The notes under the pieces: generated by a model
What the model saw: the letters and a program-made list of their open reading frames with translations, nothing else
Told to the model about the DNA's origin: nothing
Database searches by the model: none
From: RGIG1681 sp045596905
Lineage (GTDB): Bacteria; Bacillota; Clostridia; Christensenellales; UBA1242
Direction: 5' to 3'
Assembly: GCA_045596905.1 (NCBI GenBank)
Contig: JAZODG010000015.1
Span: 1 to 26,057, forward strand
DNA: 26,057 nucleotides
Position numbers and translations under genes: made by a program
Shown: positions 1 through 7,039 of the stretch, in pieces
Layout: the number at the start of each line of letters is the position of its first letter
How positions within the stretch are numbered: the first letter of the stretch is position 1

Positions 1-99
1 AGCTCAGTTGTAAAAAAAGAAACAATTTCTTCAATATTATTATCACAAAATTAAAACAATAAAAAATTTTATTTAATTTTATTTTTTAAGCATTTTTAT

Positions 100-128
100 T
101 TGATTTATTTTTATAAGTATATTAAAAT
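100..128 (+). promoter_or_regulatory. Probable sigma-A promoter of the actin-like gene
   Basis: TTGATT (100-105) and TAAAAT (123-128) are separated by 17 bases. Transcription would start near 135, giving a leader of about 60 nt before the ATG at 195. The surroundings are very AT-rich, so chance matches are easy and confidence is moderate. Confidence 0.4.
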
Positions 129-141
129 GATAAGTAGTAAA

Positions 142-163
142 ATGCTAATAAAATTTTTAGCAT
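142..163. repeat. Inverted repeat in the leader of the actin-like gene
   Basis: ATGCTAA (142-148) and TTAGCAT (157-163) are perfect inverted copies around an 8-base AT spacer. They lie just after the predicted transcription start and before the AAGGAAG ribosome binding site (181-187). This could be an operator or a small RNA hairpin. No direct repeats typical of a plasmid centromere were seen in the 194 bases available. Confidence 0.4.
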
Positions 164-194
164 AAAATTAATCTATTAAAAAGGAAGTAGAAAA

Positions 195-1274
195 ATGTCA
201 GAATTCGATGTAATGGAAAACCAAGAAGTTGGCGTGGAACAACCAACAGCACCTGTTCAACCACAAAGTGAATACACAAGAATCATTGGTCTTGATGTAG
301 CAAACTCAACACTTAAGATTTGGACAGACGAATTAAATTTAAAATATGTTAACACCATCAGACAAATAAACGATGCTGGTCTTGTTTACTCATTCAAAAC
401 AGACTATCAAATGTATGTTTATGATAAAGCCGTTTATGAAGTTGGTGTAGTTTCTGCTGCAGGTAGTGGTGGTAGAGGTATTTCAAGATATGGTTCTGAA
501 CAATATAAGATTGAAGCTCTTATTGGTATTGCATCATGCTTGAAAGAATTGCCAAATCTTTCTAACCATGAAGTTTTGAGAGTTGTAACTGGTGTTCCAA
601 GCAGTTTAGCTAAAAACCAAAAGATCATCGCTCAAATCAAACAAATGCTTACAGGCGTTCATGAAGTTAAGTCTGTAACATGGGAAGATGTAAAACCAAT
701 CACATTTGAAATCAGAGAAGTTATCGTAGTTCCACAACCTCTCGGTACAATGTATGATTATGTATATGATCCAGAAGCAGATGCTCTCAATGAAAAGCTT
801 CTTGACCAAAGAGCAATCGTTATCGATATTGGTTGGGGTACAACAGATATCGCTATTCTTGAAACAGCGCGTGTTCGTTCAACATTCAGCTTTGATATTG
901 GTACATCTGACTACATTTCAGATTTGCAAGAAGATGTTAACAGCAACGTTCCAGAAGCAAGCATCTTCTCACTTTCACCACACGAACTTGACTTGAGCTT
1001 ACTTGAATCTCCTGTTGTTGAAACTCCATTCGGACAATATGACTTGTCTGCATATGTTGAAAAACACAGCAAGAGCCAAGCAAAACGTGTATATCAAGAA
1101 GTTATGGGTCTTGGACTTGAATTTAACAAATTCTACAAGATTATCTTAACCGGTGGTGGTTCTCTTCTTTATGAAAAATATTTGAGAGAATTCTTCAATG
1201 ACCCACGTCTTGTTATCCAAAACAATGCTGTTATGGCAAACTGTAGAGGATTCTGGTTGCTCGGAAACTATTAA
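195..1274 (+). CDS. ParM/StbA-family actin-like ATPase
   Basis: This 359-residue protein has the actin-fold nucleotide-binding motifs in order: phosphate-1 loop IGLDVANSTLK (31-41, D34), a conserved VVTGVP strand (130-135), phosphate-2 loop IDIGWGTTDIAI (210-221, D211 and D218), adenosine motif ILTGGGSLL (317-325), and the C-terminal ANCRGFWLLG helix typical of ParM-like proteins (348-357). About 25 disordered residues precede the fold. Known relatives polymerise into filaments and segregate plasmids, or act as chromosomal or phage-derived filaments. Start: ATG with AAGGAAG seven bases upstream. It is followed after 16 bases by an unrelated partner gene, as expected for a filament-adaptor pair. 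No plasmid replication or mobilisation genes are nearby, so a segregation role here is inference. Family assignment is firm; the cellular job is unknown. Confidence 0.85.
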   Translation: MSEFDVMENQEVGVEQPTAPVQPQSEYTRIIGLDVANSTLKIWTDELNLKYVNTIRQINDAGLVYSFKTDYQMYVYDKAVYEVGVVSAAGSGGRGISRYGSEQYKIEALIGIASCLKELPNLSNHEVLRVVTGVPSSLAKNQKIIAQIKQMLTGVHEVKSVTWEDVKPITFEIREVIVVPQPLGTMYDYVYDPEADALNEKLLDQRAIVIDIGWGTTDIAILETARVRSTFSFDIGTSDYISDLQEDVNSNVPEASIFSLSPHELDLSLLESPVVETPFGQYDLSAYVEKHSKSQAKRVYQEVMGLGLEFNKFYKIILTGGGSLLYEKYLREFFNDPRLVIQNNAVMANCRGFWLLGNY

Positions 1275-1290
1275 TAAATAAAGGGGCGGG

Positions 1291-2106
1291 ATGATGACAA
1301 TTAATGAATTAGATCAAGGGTTAAGAAACCTTATAGCTTCACAGCCAATGGTTACAGCAGGTGTAAATGGCGAAGTTATTAACGGAATCAATTCACTCAT
1401 TGATGCTTATAGAAATCTAAGCTTCCGAATTCAGTCATATCCATGCCAAGATGTGATGAAGTTCGGTTTAACAAACGAAGTTGCAAAACTTGAATCAAAC
1501 TTCACTGGGCTTGCTTGCCAAGTATTGCAGGAAAGAGGCATTAACATTATGCTTTATATTCCAAGAACTGGTGCACAATATGGTCCAATGATGAATGGTT
1601 ATGGAATGGTTAATACTGCAGTTGATCCAAGCGTTATGATTGGTCAAATGATGTATAACAATCCAATGCAAACTCCATCACCAATGATGCAAATGCCAAA
1701 CACAATGGTTCAGCCAGGCAGACCAATGCAAGCTGCACCATATACACAAGCTCAACCTGTTATGACAGGCTTGGGTGTTCCAAATTATCAACAACCTAGA
1801 CCAATGCAAAAACACGCTCCAACATTCCCGGGTTATGCTCCAACAAACAAACCTGTAAAATTGGAACCAGTTGCTCAAGGTGACCAAGTCATGAAAACAC
1901 GTTCAGCTCCACAAACAAAAATTAAAGCTGAACCAAAAAGACAAAATCCAATGACTGAAACCAAAGTTGCAACAGCTCCAGTTGAGCCTGTTCCTGAAGT
2001 TGATCAAGGTGTGGCAGAGCCAAGCCCAGCAGAAATGCTTATGGGTGGTGGTGGCCCAAGCAAATCTCAAGGAAGAGATTACTTGATGGAATTATTGAAA
2101 AAATAA
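1291..2106 (+). CDS. Unrecognised Met/Pro/Gln-rich partner of the actin-like protein
   Basis: The 271-residue product matches no family I recognise. Residues 1-95 look folded and mostly helical (alternating hydrophobic residues, two cysteines at 52 and 76). Residues 96-185 are a low-complexity linker rich in Met, Pro, Gln, Asn and Tyr. Residues 186-245 are Lys/Pro/Glu-rich and probably disordered. A short C-terminal segment (about 255-271, SKSQGRDYLMELLKK) could be an amphipathic docking helix. The gene starts 16 bases after the actin-like gene behind AAGGGGCGGG; the tandem ATG at 1294 is an equally plausible start. One terminator follows both genes. By position it may be a DNA-binding adaptor or filament-binding protein, as ParR/AlfB-type partners are, but no ribbon-helix-helix or HTH is visible. 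Confidence 0.7.
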   Translation: MMTINELDQGLRNLIASQPMVTAGVNGEVINGINSLIDAYRNLSFRIQSYPCQDVMKFGLTNEVAKLESNFTGLACQVLQERGINIMLYIPRTGAQYGPMMNGYGMVNTAVDPSVMIGQMMYNNPMQTPSPMMQMPNTMVQPGRPMQAAPYTQAQPVMTGLGVPNYQQPRPMQKHAPTFPGYAPTNKPVKLEPVAQGDQVMKTRSAPQTKIKAEPKRQNPMTETKVATAPVEPVPEVDQGVAEPSPAEMLMGGGGPSKSQGRDYLMELLKK

Positions 2107-2111
2107 ATTCA

Positions 2112-2140
2112 AAGAACCAGCAAAACCTGGTTCTTTTTTT
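2112..2140 (+). terminator. Intrinsic terminator of the actin-like/partner operon
   Basis: AAGAACCAG (2112-2120) pairs perfectly with CTGGTTCTT (2127-2135) around a 6-base loop, followed by a T run to 2140. It begins 6 bases after the partner stop codon. Confidence 0.9.
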
Positions 2141-2214
2141 GTGTGAAAAATACAAATAGTACTAATGTTTTGCAAAATTTTTAAAATTCACTACCGGCGA
2201 AAAATTTTATTTTG

Positions 2215-2223
2215 TGTTATAAT
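2215..2223 (+). promoter_or_regulatory. Extended -10 promoter element
   Basis: TGTTATAAT contains a perfect TATAAT (2218-2223) preceded by the extended TGn element. There is no good -35 at 16-18 bases. The predicted start (about 2230) lies just upstream of a 14-bp palindrome and of the 35-codon ORF at 2278. Confidence 0.45.
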
Positions 2224-2239
2224 TTCAATTGCAAACACA

Positions 2240-2253
2240 GCCAAATATTTGGC
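2240..2253. promoter_or_regulatory. 14-bp perfect palindrome, candidate operator
   Basis: GCCAAATATTTGGC is a perfect 14-base palindrome centred about 16 bases after the predicted transcription start from the extended -10 at 2218-2223. The position would let a dimeric repressor block early transcription. No cognate regulator gene is in the window. Confidence 0.4.
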
Positions 2254-2277
2254 GTAAGATGTGATTTATGGGGCATT

Positions 2278-2385
2278 ATGATAAAAGAAAAAGATGTGGT
2301 GTTTGTTGGTGCAAAAGGTATTTGTGTTGTTGAAACAAACAAATTAAATAAGCACGAAATCCTGAGTAATTGTTTTATGTATTAA
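2278..2385 (+). CDS. 35-aa small ORF, possible truncated CarD-like N-terminus
   Basis: The ORF begins MIKEKDVVFVGAKGICVVE, which resembles the first two beta strands of the CarD/TRCF RNA-polymerase-interacting domain (typical pattern: GDxVVYGxxGVCxVxDI). It then diverges and stops after 35 codons, and no continuation is visible in the other forward frames. A weak GGGG (2270-2273) precedes the ATG, and an extended -10 lies 55 bases upstream. It may be a decayed carD copy, a genuine microprotein, or chance. The rest of the 2107-2431 gap holds only the terminator, the palindrome and promoter elements. Confidence 0.3.
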   Translation: MIKEKDVVFVGAKGICVVETNKLNKHEILSNCFMY

Positions 2386-2391
2386 AATTAA

Positions 2392-2418
2392 GTGACAAAG
2401 ATTGATTTTTATTATAAT
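2392..2418 (+). promoter_or_regulatory. Promoter very close to the acetyltransferase-like start
   Basis: A perfect TATAAT (2413-2418) lies 13 bases before the ATG at 2432. The best -35-like hexamer is GTGACA (2392-2397) with a short 15-base spacer. If used, transcription starts around 2425 and leaves a leader of only about 7 nt. Confidence 0.4.
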
Positions 2419-2431
2419 ATAGAACTAGATT

Positions 2432-3706
2432 ATGAGTAAATATTGGTATAGATTAGATAACGCTGCGATGATATTTCCACCAATTAGTGACAAGTTTAGT
2501 CCTAATACTTTTTGCATGTCTGCAACTCTTAAAGAAAAAGTTGATAAAGAAGTTTTGCAAAAAAGTGTGAATCAAGTCATTAAAAGTGAAGACACTTTTA
2601 GAGTAAGACTCAAAAAAGGTTTGTTTTGGTATTATCTTGAAGAAAACAACAAGGAACCAAAAGTTTTAGATGAGCCAGCAGACTTGATGGAATATATAAA
2701 CTTTAGATATGATGACAACTTTTTGTTTAGAGTTTATGTCCGTGAAAATCGCATCAGCATTGTGTATTTCCATGCATTGACTGATGGAACAGGTGGGTTG
2801 TATTTTTTAAAACAAGTGATTTATCGTTATTTGGTTAATATGGGGCATAGTATAGATAACGAAGGAATAATAAAACCACTTGATGTTCCAACAACAAACG
2901 AAGATTCTGTTGATAAGTTTATGGTTGTTGATACTTCAGCAAAAACAAAAAAGATTGCAGAAGTTAAGGCTCACAAGCTCACAGGCACACCATTTAAGGT
3001 TTTTGGCACGGGGATTATTTGTGGCGAATGTAAGATTGTGGACGTGAAAACAATAGCAAAAAAATATGACACAACCATAACAGGATATTTGTGTGGTGTT
3101 TATATGTATTCATTATATAAGGCATACATTGAAAACAAAAACACAAAAAACTGCAAACTTGCAATTTCAATACCAGTTAACATTAGAAAACAACACCCAA
3201 GTCAAACTAAAAGAAACTTTAGCTTGGTTGTTAGAATATCCTATGATTTTTCAAAACCGGCAACACTTGATGAAGTTGTAAAGGAATGTGCAAAGCAACT
3301 TAAAAATAAAATAACAACCGAACAGCTTGATGCTCAGATTAGGTTTAATACTGGTGCAGAGAGAAATATCTTTATGAGAATGGTTCCTAGAGTTATTAAA
3401 AATTTAGTTCTAAAATTTGCTTATTCTATTCGTGGAACAAAACAAGAAACAACAAATCTTAGCAATATTGGAAATGTTGAGATTCCTTCTGAAATGGCAG
3501 AGCATATTGAAAAAATACACTTTATTCTTCAGGCGTCAAAGTCGACACAAAAAAATATGTCGGTTGCTGGGTTTGATGAAAAGTTATTCATAACTTTTTC
3601 AAGGAAGCATGTTGAATCTGCAGCTGAAATGTTTTTCTTTAGAACATTAACTGAAAATGGAGTTCAAGTGGTTTTGAATAGTAATTATCAGGAGGCGAAG
3701 AAATAA
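2432..3706 (+). CDS. Condensation-domain-like / alcohol acetyltransferase family protein
   Basis: The 424-residue protein carries the acyltransferase active-site signature HALTDG (H114, D118, G119) in the context VYFHALTDGTGGLYF. This is the HxxxD motif of the CoA-dependent acyltransferase/condensation superfamily (alcohol acetyltransferases, NRPS condensation domains, Pap-type enzymes). The opening YRLDNAAMIFPPISD matches the usual start of this Firmicutes subfamily, which supports the ATG at 2432 although no Shine-Dalgarno sequence precedes it. Length fits a single-domain member. Its substrate is unknown; transfer of an acyl group to an alcohol or amine is the family-level inference. The stop codon overlaps the ATG of the next gene (TAATG), so the two proteins are likely made together. 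Confidence 0.75.
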   Translation: MSKYWYRLDNAAMIFPPISDKFSPNTFCMSATLKEKVDKEVLQKSVNQVIKSEDTFRVRLKKGLFWYYLEENNKEPKVLDEPADLMEYINFRYDDNFLFRVYVRENRISIVYFHALTDGTGGLYFLKQVIYRYLVNMGHSIDNEGIIKPLDVPTTNEDSVDKFMVVDTSAKTKKIAEVKAHKLTGTPFKVFGTGIICGECKIVDVKTIAKKYDTTITGYLCGVYMYSLYKAYIENKNTKNCKLAISIPVNIRKQHPSQTKRNFSLVVRISYDFSKPATLDEVVKECAKQLKNKITTEQLDAQIRFNTGAERNIFMRMVPRVIKNLVLKFAYSIRGTKQETTNLSNIGNVEIPSEMAEHIEKIHFILQASKSTQKNMSVAGFDEKLFITFSRKHVESAAEMFFFRTLTENGVQVVLNSNYQEAKK

Positions 3707-4377
3707 TGAAGCATTGTAAAATTTGCGACGTTGATGTCGATACCTTCAAAAACTATTGCCCATTATGTTATGGTTCACTTGAAGAAAAATCAGAAAAAAA
3801 TAACGCAGAAATGTTTGATTTGAATAGTAAAAAGCAGCTAAGCAAGGCAAAAAGTTTGGTTGTGAAAACATTTTTGCTAATAAGCATAATTATTACAGTG
3901 GTTTGTGGTTACATTAACTATCAAACACAAACAAAGCCTTGGTCGGTTATTGTGGCGTTGTCGATCTTATATTTATGGGTTCTTGTTGCGCACACAATAA
4001 TGAGCAAAAGCACTGTTTTTAGAAAGGTTTTATATGAAGTTGTATCTGTTGGTGCGATTTTGTTTGCATCAAACAGGTTTTTCAGTAACACTGAATGGTT
4101 CACAAACTTTGTGTTCCCAGGACTAGCTTTGCTCACAGCTTTTGTGATGTTATTTGTTGTTTTTTGCAGCAAAAATAGAAAAGAATATGTGTTTGGATTT
4201 TTTAGAGTTGACGTGTTACTGATATTGGCATCTATATTATTATTGGCGTTCAAAACTGATGATTTCAAGCTTATTAATCAGATAAACATTATTGTGCAAT
4301 CGATTATTTCGTTGGCATATTTGATTTTTGCAGGAAAAACAATAAAGACACAAGCCAGCAGAAAATTTCATTTATAA
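3706..4377 (+). CDS. Zinc-ribbon integral membrane protein (DUF6320-like)
   Basis: The 223-residue product begins with a four-cysteine zinc ribbon (CKIC at 4-7, CPLC at 18-21). About six hydrophobic membrane segments follow, roughly at 47-68, 77-97, 105-122, 131-152, 160-181 and 190-208. This matches the architecture of DUF6320-type proteins found next to alcohol-acetyltransferase-like genes in Firmicutes; the name is from memory of the family. The start overlaps the upstream stop and has AGGAGG about eight bases before it, so translational coupling is likely. The function is not established. A membrane partner or regulator of the upstream acyltransferase is a reasonable inference. Confidence 0.65.
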   Translation: MKHCKICDVDVDTFKNYCPLCYGSLEEKSEKNNAEMFDLNSKKQLSKAKSLVVKTFLLISIIITVVCGYINYQTQTKPWSVIVALSILYLWVLVAHTIMSKSTVFRKVLYEVVSVGAILFASNRFFSNTEWFTNFVFPGLALLTAFVMLFVVFCSKNRKEYVFGFFRVDVLLILASILLLAFKTDDFKLINQINIIVQSIISLAYLIFAGKTIKTQASRKFHL

Positions 4378-4401
4378 ATAGGGGATAGCCCCTATTTTTT
4401 T
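4376..4401 (+). terminator. Intrinsic terminator after the zinc-ribbon membrane protein
   Basis: AAATAGGGG (4376-4384) pairs with CCCCTATTT (4389-4397) around ATAG, with a T run to 4401. The hairpin overlaps the stop codon and separates this pair from the ger operon. Confidence 0.88.
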
Positions 4402-4421
4402 ATTGCAAAAAAATTATAAAA

Positions 4422-4452
4422 CAAATAAAAACTGACGTGGTTTTGCATACTA
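4422..4452 (+). promoter_or_regulatory. Candidate forespore sigma-G promoter of the ger operon
   Basis: CATACTA (4446-4452) matches the -10 of Bacillus sigma-G/sigma-F promoters. CAAATA (4422-4427), 18 bases upstream, fits the loose -35 (GHATR-like). Germinant-receptor operons are known sigma-G targets. Transcription would begin near 4459, which excludes the in-frame GTG at 4437 as a start and supports the ATG at 4473 with GGGGA at 4461-4465. Confidence 0.5.
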
Positions 4453-4472
4453 AATTTGACGGGGAATTTTTT

Positions 4473-5939
4473 ATGAAGAAAAAATCGCAAAACCTATTAG
4501 ATAAAATAAAGAGAGAGTTTAATCAAAAATCAAAGGTGGAAACGCTGGAGTTTGCAGTTAATGGAGAGATGCTAGCTCTTTTTTATATTGAAAGCTTGAT
4601 TGACAAAAAACTCATGGCTTCAAGCATTATTGAACCTGTTCAAAGATTCTTGAAAACAGTTAACTCTAACAAAGATGCAAATATCTCTGTTGATGAGTTT
4701 ATTCAAGATGTTTTTTCGGTGTCGTCGGTGCAAAAGTTGAATGGTTCAGCTGAAACGGTTGCTGCGATTCTTGACGGGAAGGTTGTTTGTGTTTTTAAAG
4801 ACGAAGCCCTTGAGATTCCTATTTTTGGTGCACAAAAAAGGGGAATTGAAGAGCCCCCAACTTCAAGAGTTGTTAAAGGTCCTAGAGAAGGGTTTGTTGA
4901 AGACGCAGCCACAAATCTGGGACTTATTCGAAAGAGACTGAGAACAACCAACCTGCAGATTGAAGAAGTGTTTGTGGGCAAACAAACCCATACTCAAGTG
5001 TCAATGATTTACTTAAAAAATATTTCCAGACCTGAAATTGTGAAGACGGTCAAAAAGAAGCTTGAGTCGATTGATATTGATGCGATTATTGATTCATATT
5101 ACATTGAGTCGTTTTTAGAAGACAATAAGGTTAAGTTTTTCAGGAGAGTTGGAAACACTGAAAAACCCGATATTTTTTGCGCAAAGATTTTGGAAGGCAG
5201 GGTGGGTTTGATTGTTGATGGTTCGCCCGTTGCGCTCACTGTTCCGTTTGTGTTTTTTGAAGACCTGCAAAGCAGTCAAGATTATTACACCATTCCTGCC
5301 ATGGCAAGTTTTTCAAGGTTTATGCGTTTGTTTGAGATTATTTACGCAGTGCTTGCGCCGGCAATTTATGTTGCGCTTCAAAGCTATAACTATAGAATTT
5401 TGCCAATCAATTTTTTAATCACACTTCTTTCAAGCATTGAGAGTTTATCAATACCACCACTAATAGAAATTTTGATAGTGTTGTTTTTGTTTGAAGTTAT
5501 CACCGAAGCAAGTTTGCAGATGCCAAATAGCATGGGTATGGCATTGTCGATTATTGGAGCGCTGGCACTTGGAAACACGGCTGTTGATGCTGGCATAATT
5601 TCGCCGCCATCAATAGTAGTGGTGGCAACTTCTAGCGTTGCACTTTATAGTATTCCTGATGAAATTGCTCAAACCAGGTTGCTTCGAATATTGTTTACTA
5701 TCGCAGGTGGAGTGGTTGGGTTGTATGGTATTGTTTGTTCATTTATTATTTTGGTGGCATACATAGTTTCTATAAAAAGTTTTGGAGTGCCATACATGTC
5801 GCCATATGCTCCGTCAGTAAGGCTTGACAAAAGAGACGGGTTTGTAAAGCATAGCATACAAGACTTAAAACAACGCCCAACATTTATATCCGGAAAAAAT
5901 AAAACCAGACAAAAATCAAATAGGGTGGGTGATGTATGA
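4473..5939 (+). CDS. GerA/SpoVAF-family spore germination protein (A subunit)
   Basis: This 488-residue protein is the A subunit of a nutrient germinant receptor in the inner spore membrane. The soluble N-terminal half carries family hallmarks: EEPPTSRVVKGPREGF (126-141), the ATNLGLIRKRL helix (146-156), and KPDIFCAKILEGRVGLIVDG (231-250). Membrane segments lie between about 285 and 440, including the conserved EASLQMPNSMGMALSIIGAL stretch (345-364) and AVDAGIISPPSIVVVA. The C-terminus SPYAPSVRLDKRDGF is also typical. A longer reading from GTG at 4437 is possible but lies upstream of the probable transcription start, and GGGGA precedes the ATG chosen here. It overlaps the B-subunit gene by ATGA. 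The germinant cannot be inferred. Confidence 0.92.
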   Translation: MKKKSQNLLDKIKREFNQKSKVETLEFAVNGEMLALFYIESLIDKKLMASSIIEPVQRFLKTVNSNKDANISVDEFIQDVFSVSSVQKLNGSAETVAAILDGKVVCVFKDEALEIPIFGAQKRGIEEPPTSRVVKGPREGFVEDAATNLGLIRKRLRTTNLQIEEVFVGKQTHTQVSMIYLKNISRPEIVKTVKKKLESIDIDAIIDSYYIESFLEDNKVKFFRRVGNTEKPDIFCAKILEGRVGLIVDGSPVALTVPFVFFEDLQSSQDYYTIPAMASFSRFMRLFEIIYAVLAPAIYVALQSYNYRILPINFLITLLSSIESLSIPPLIEILIVLFLFEVITEASLQMPNSMGMALSIIGALALGNTAVDAGIISPPSIVVVATSSVALYSIPDEIAQTRLLRILFTIAGGVVGLYGIVCSFIILVAYIVSIKSFGVPYMSPYAPSVRLDKRDGFVKHSIQDLKQRPTFISGKNKTRQKSNRVGDV

Positions 5940-7039
5940 GTTCAAGACAATTTTATATAATGCTCTGTGTTGGTGTGCTTACAATGAAAATGCAAAAACT
6001 GCCATGTTTGATTTATGGTGAGCTTGGCAAGGACGGTTACTTGTTGTTTTTGGCAAATATGCTTATCAATCTGCTTTTGATTTGCCTGGTATTTTTCGTG
6101 TTAAAGAAATTAAAGTCAGAAACGTTTGGGCTGTCTAACAGCAAAAGAAAGTTTAGTTTTTTGAAAAGTATTTTAATGTTTTTTGCTGCGATTTATTTTC
6201 TGAGTCAAGCACTGCTTGTTTATGAGCACATTCAAGCCCTTTTTGCCAATACTCTTTTTGATAATTTGTCGTGGGCGCTGTTTAGTTTGCTGTTGTTATT
6301 CGCTGTATTTTTCCTTTCACACAGGGGTATTGAAAATATTGCACTTAGCTTTGAAATATATTTTTGGCTTATTATTGTTTCGTTTGTTTTGATAGCTCTT
6401 TTAGGTTCAGGACACACTGATTTTTCGGTTATTTTGCCACTAAAAACCATAGATTTTCCAAAGGTGATTAAGAATATTCCAAGGTTTAGTTTTTGGTTTG
6501 GTGATGCGATTTTGGTGTTTATTTTAGGGTTTAAAAGCAAAGAAATCAAGCTTTCAAAAACCGTGCTTATTTATGGTTTAACCATGGTGTTTATGAGCGT
6601 AATGGTGGTTGAGTTTTATGGTATGTTTGGTGAGTATTCTGTGATTCAGTCGGGGCTTGTGAGTGTGTTGTCAAGTCAAGCGCTTCTTGGGCTTAACATT
6701 GGTCGAATCGATTGGTTCTTGATTCTGTTTGTTGAAATGGGAGCCATTTTAACTTGCTCAGTATATTTGTATTATTCAAATGAATGTTTAAAGTCTTCCA
6801 TTCCAAAAGCAAATCCATTTACACTTAGCCTAGTTATTATTGCAATTTTGTATTTAGCTGATGTCTTTTATTTTAAGGATATGTCTGTGAAGATTTCGTT
6901 CTTTCAAGGCTGGGCAAGTTGGATATGTTTTGGATTGCAGATTTTGATTTTGTTTAGTTTATTGATTGCTTCGTGGTTTCAAAAAGAAAAAAATCAGCCG
7001 ATTGAAAACAAAAAACTTAAAAAGGGGCTGGGCAGATGA
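5936..7039 (+). CDS. GerB-family endospore germination permease (B subunit)
   Basis: The 367-residue product is almost wholly hydrophobic, with about ten membrane helices, and belongs to the GerAB/YndE group within the amino acid-polyamine-organocation transporter superfamily. B subunits bind the small-molecule germinant in the membrane. The opening MSSRQFYIMLCVGVLTMKMQ fits the usual start of the family. The sequence is divergent from model members (for example it lacks a clear GxxxG-rich first helix), so part of the assignment rests on its place between the A and C genes. It starts inside the stop of the A gene and ends inside the start of the C gene (ATGA at both junctions), indicating translational coupling and fixed stoichiometry. 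Confidence 0.85.
   Translation: MSSRQFYIMLCVGVLTMKMQKLPCLIYGELGKDGYLLFLANMLINLLLICLVFFVLKKLKSETFGLSNSKRKFSFLKSILMFFAAIYFLSQALLVYEHIQALFANTLFDNLSWALFSLLLLFAVFFLSHRGIENIALSFEIYFWLIIVSFVLIALLGSGHTDFSVILPLKTIDFPKVIKNIPRFSFWFGDAILVFILGFKSKEIKLSKTVLIYGLTMVFMSVMVVEFYGMFGEYSVIQSGLVSVLSSQALLGLNIGRIDWFLILFVEMGAILTCSVYLYYSNECLKSSIPKANPFTLSLVIIAILYLADVFYFKDMSVKISFFQGWASWICFGLQILILFSLLIASWFQKEKNQPIENKKLKKGLGR

Noticed and set aside
1..20. The window opens with AGCTCAGTTG, the usual D-arm sequence of a tRNA.
   Set aside because: The next bases (TAAAAAAAG) do not continue a D-loop or stem, and no anticodon or T-arm follows; only a truncated chance match is visible.
20..40. Possible minus-strand terminator (AAGAAA / TTTCTT with a T run in the reverse direction).
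   Set aside because: The stem is 6 bp with a single G-C pair, and no minus-strand gene lies to its right to be terminated.
195..2106. Reading the actin-like operon as evidence of an integrated plasmid.
   Set aside because: There are no replication initiator, relaxase, integrase, transposase or iteron repeats in the window; flanking genes look chromosomal.
4437..4472. Upstream GTG start adding 12 residues to the GerA-type protein.
   Set aside because: It lies before the predicted transcription start and lacks a ribosome binding site; the ATG at 4473 has GGGGA at proper spacing.
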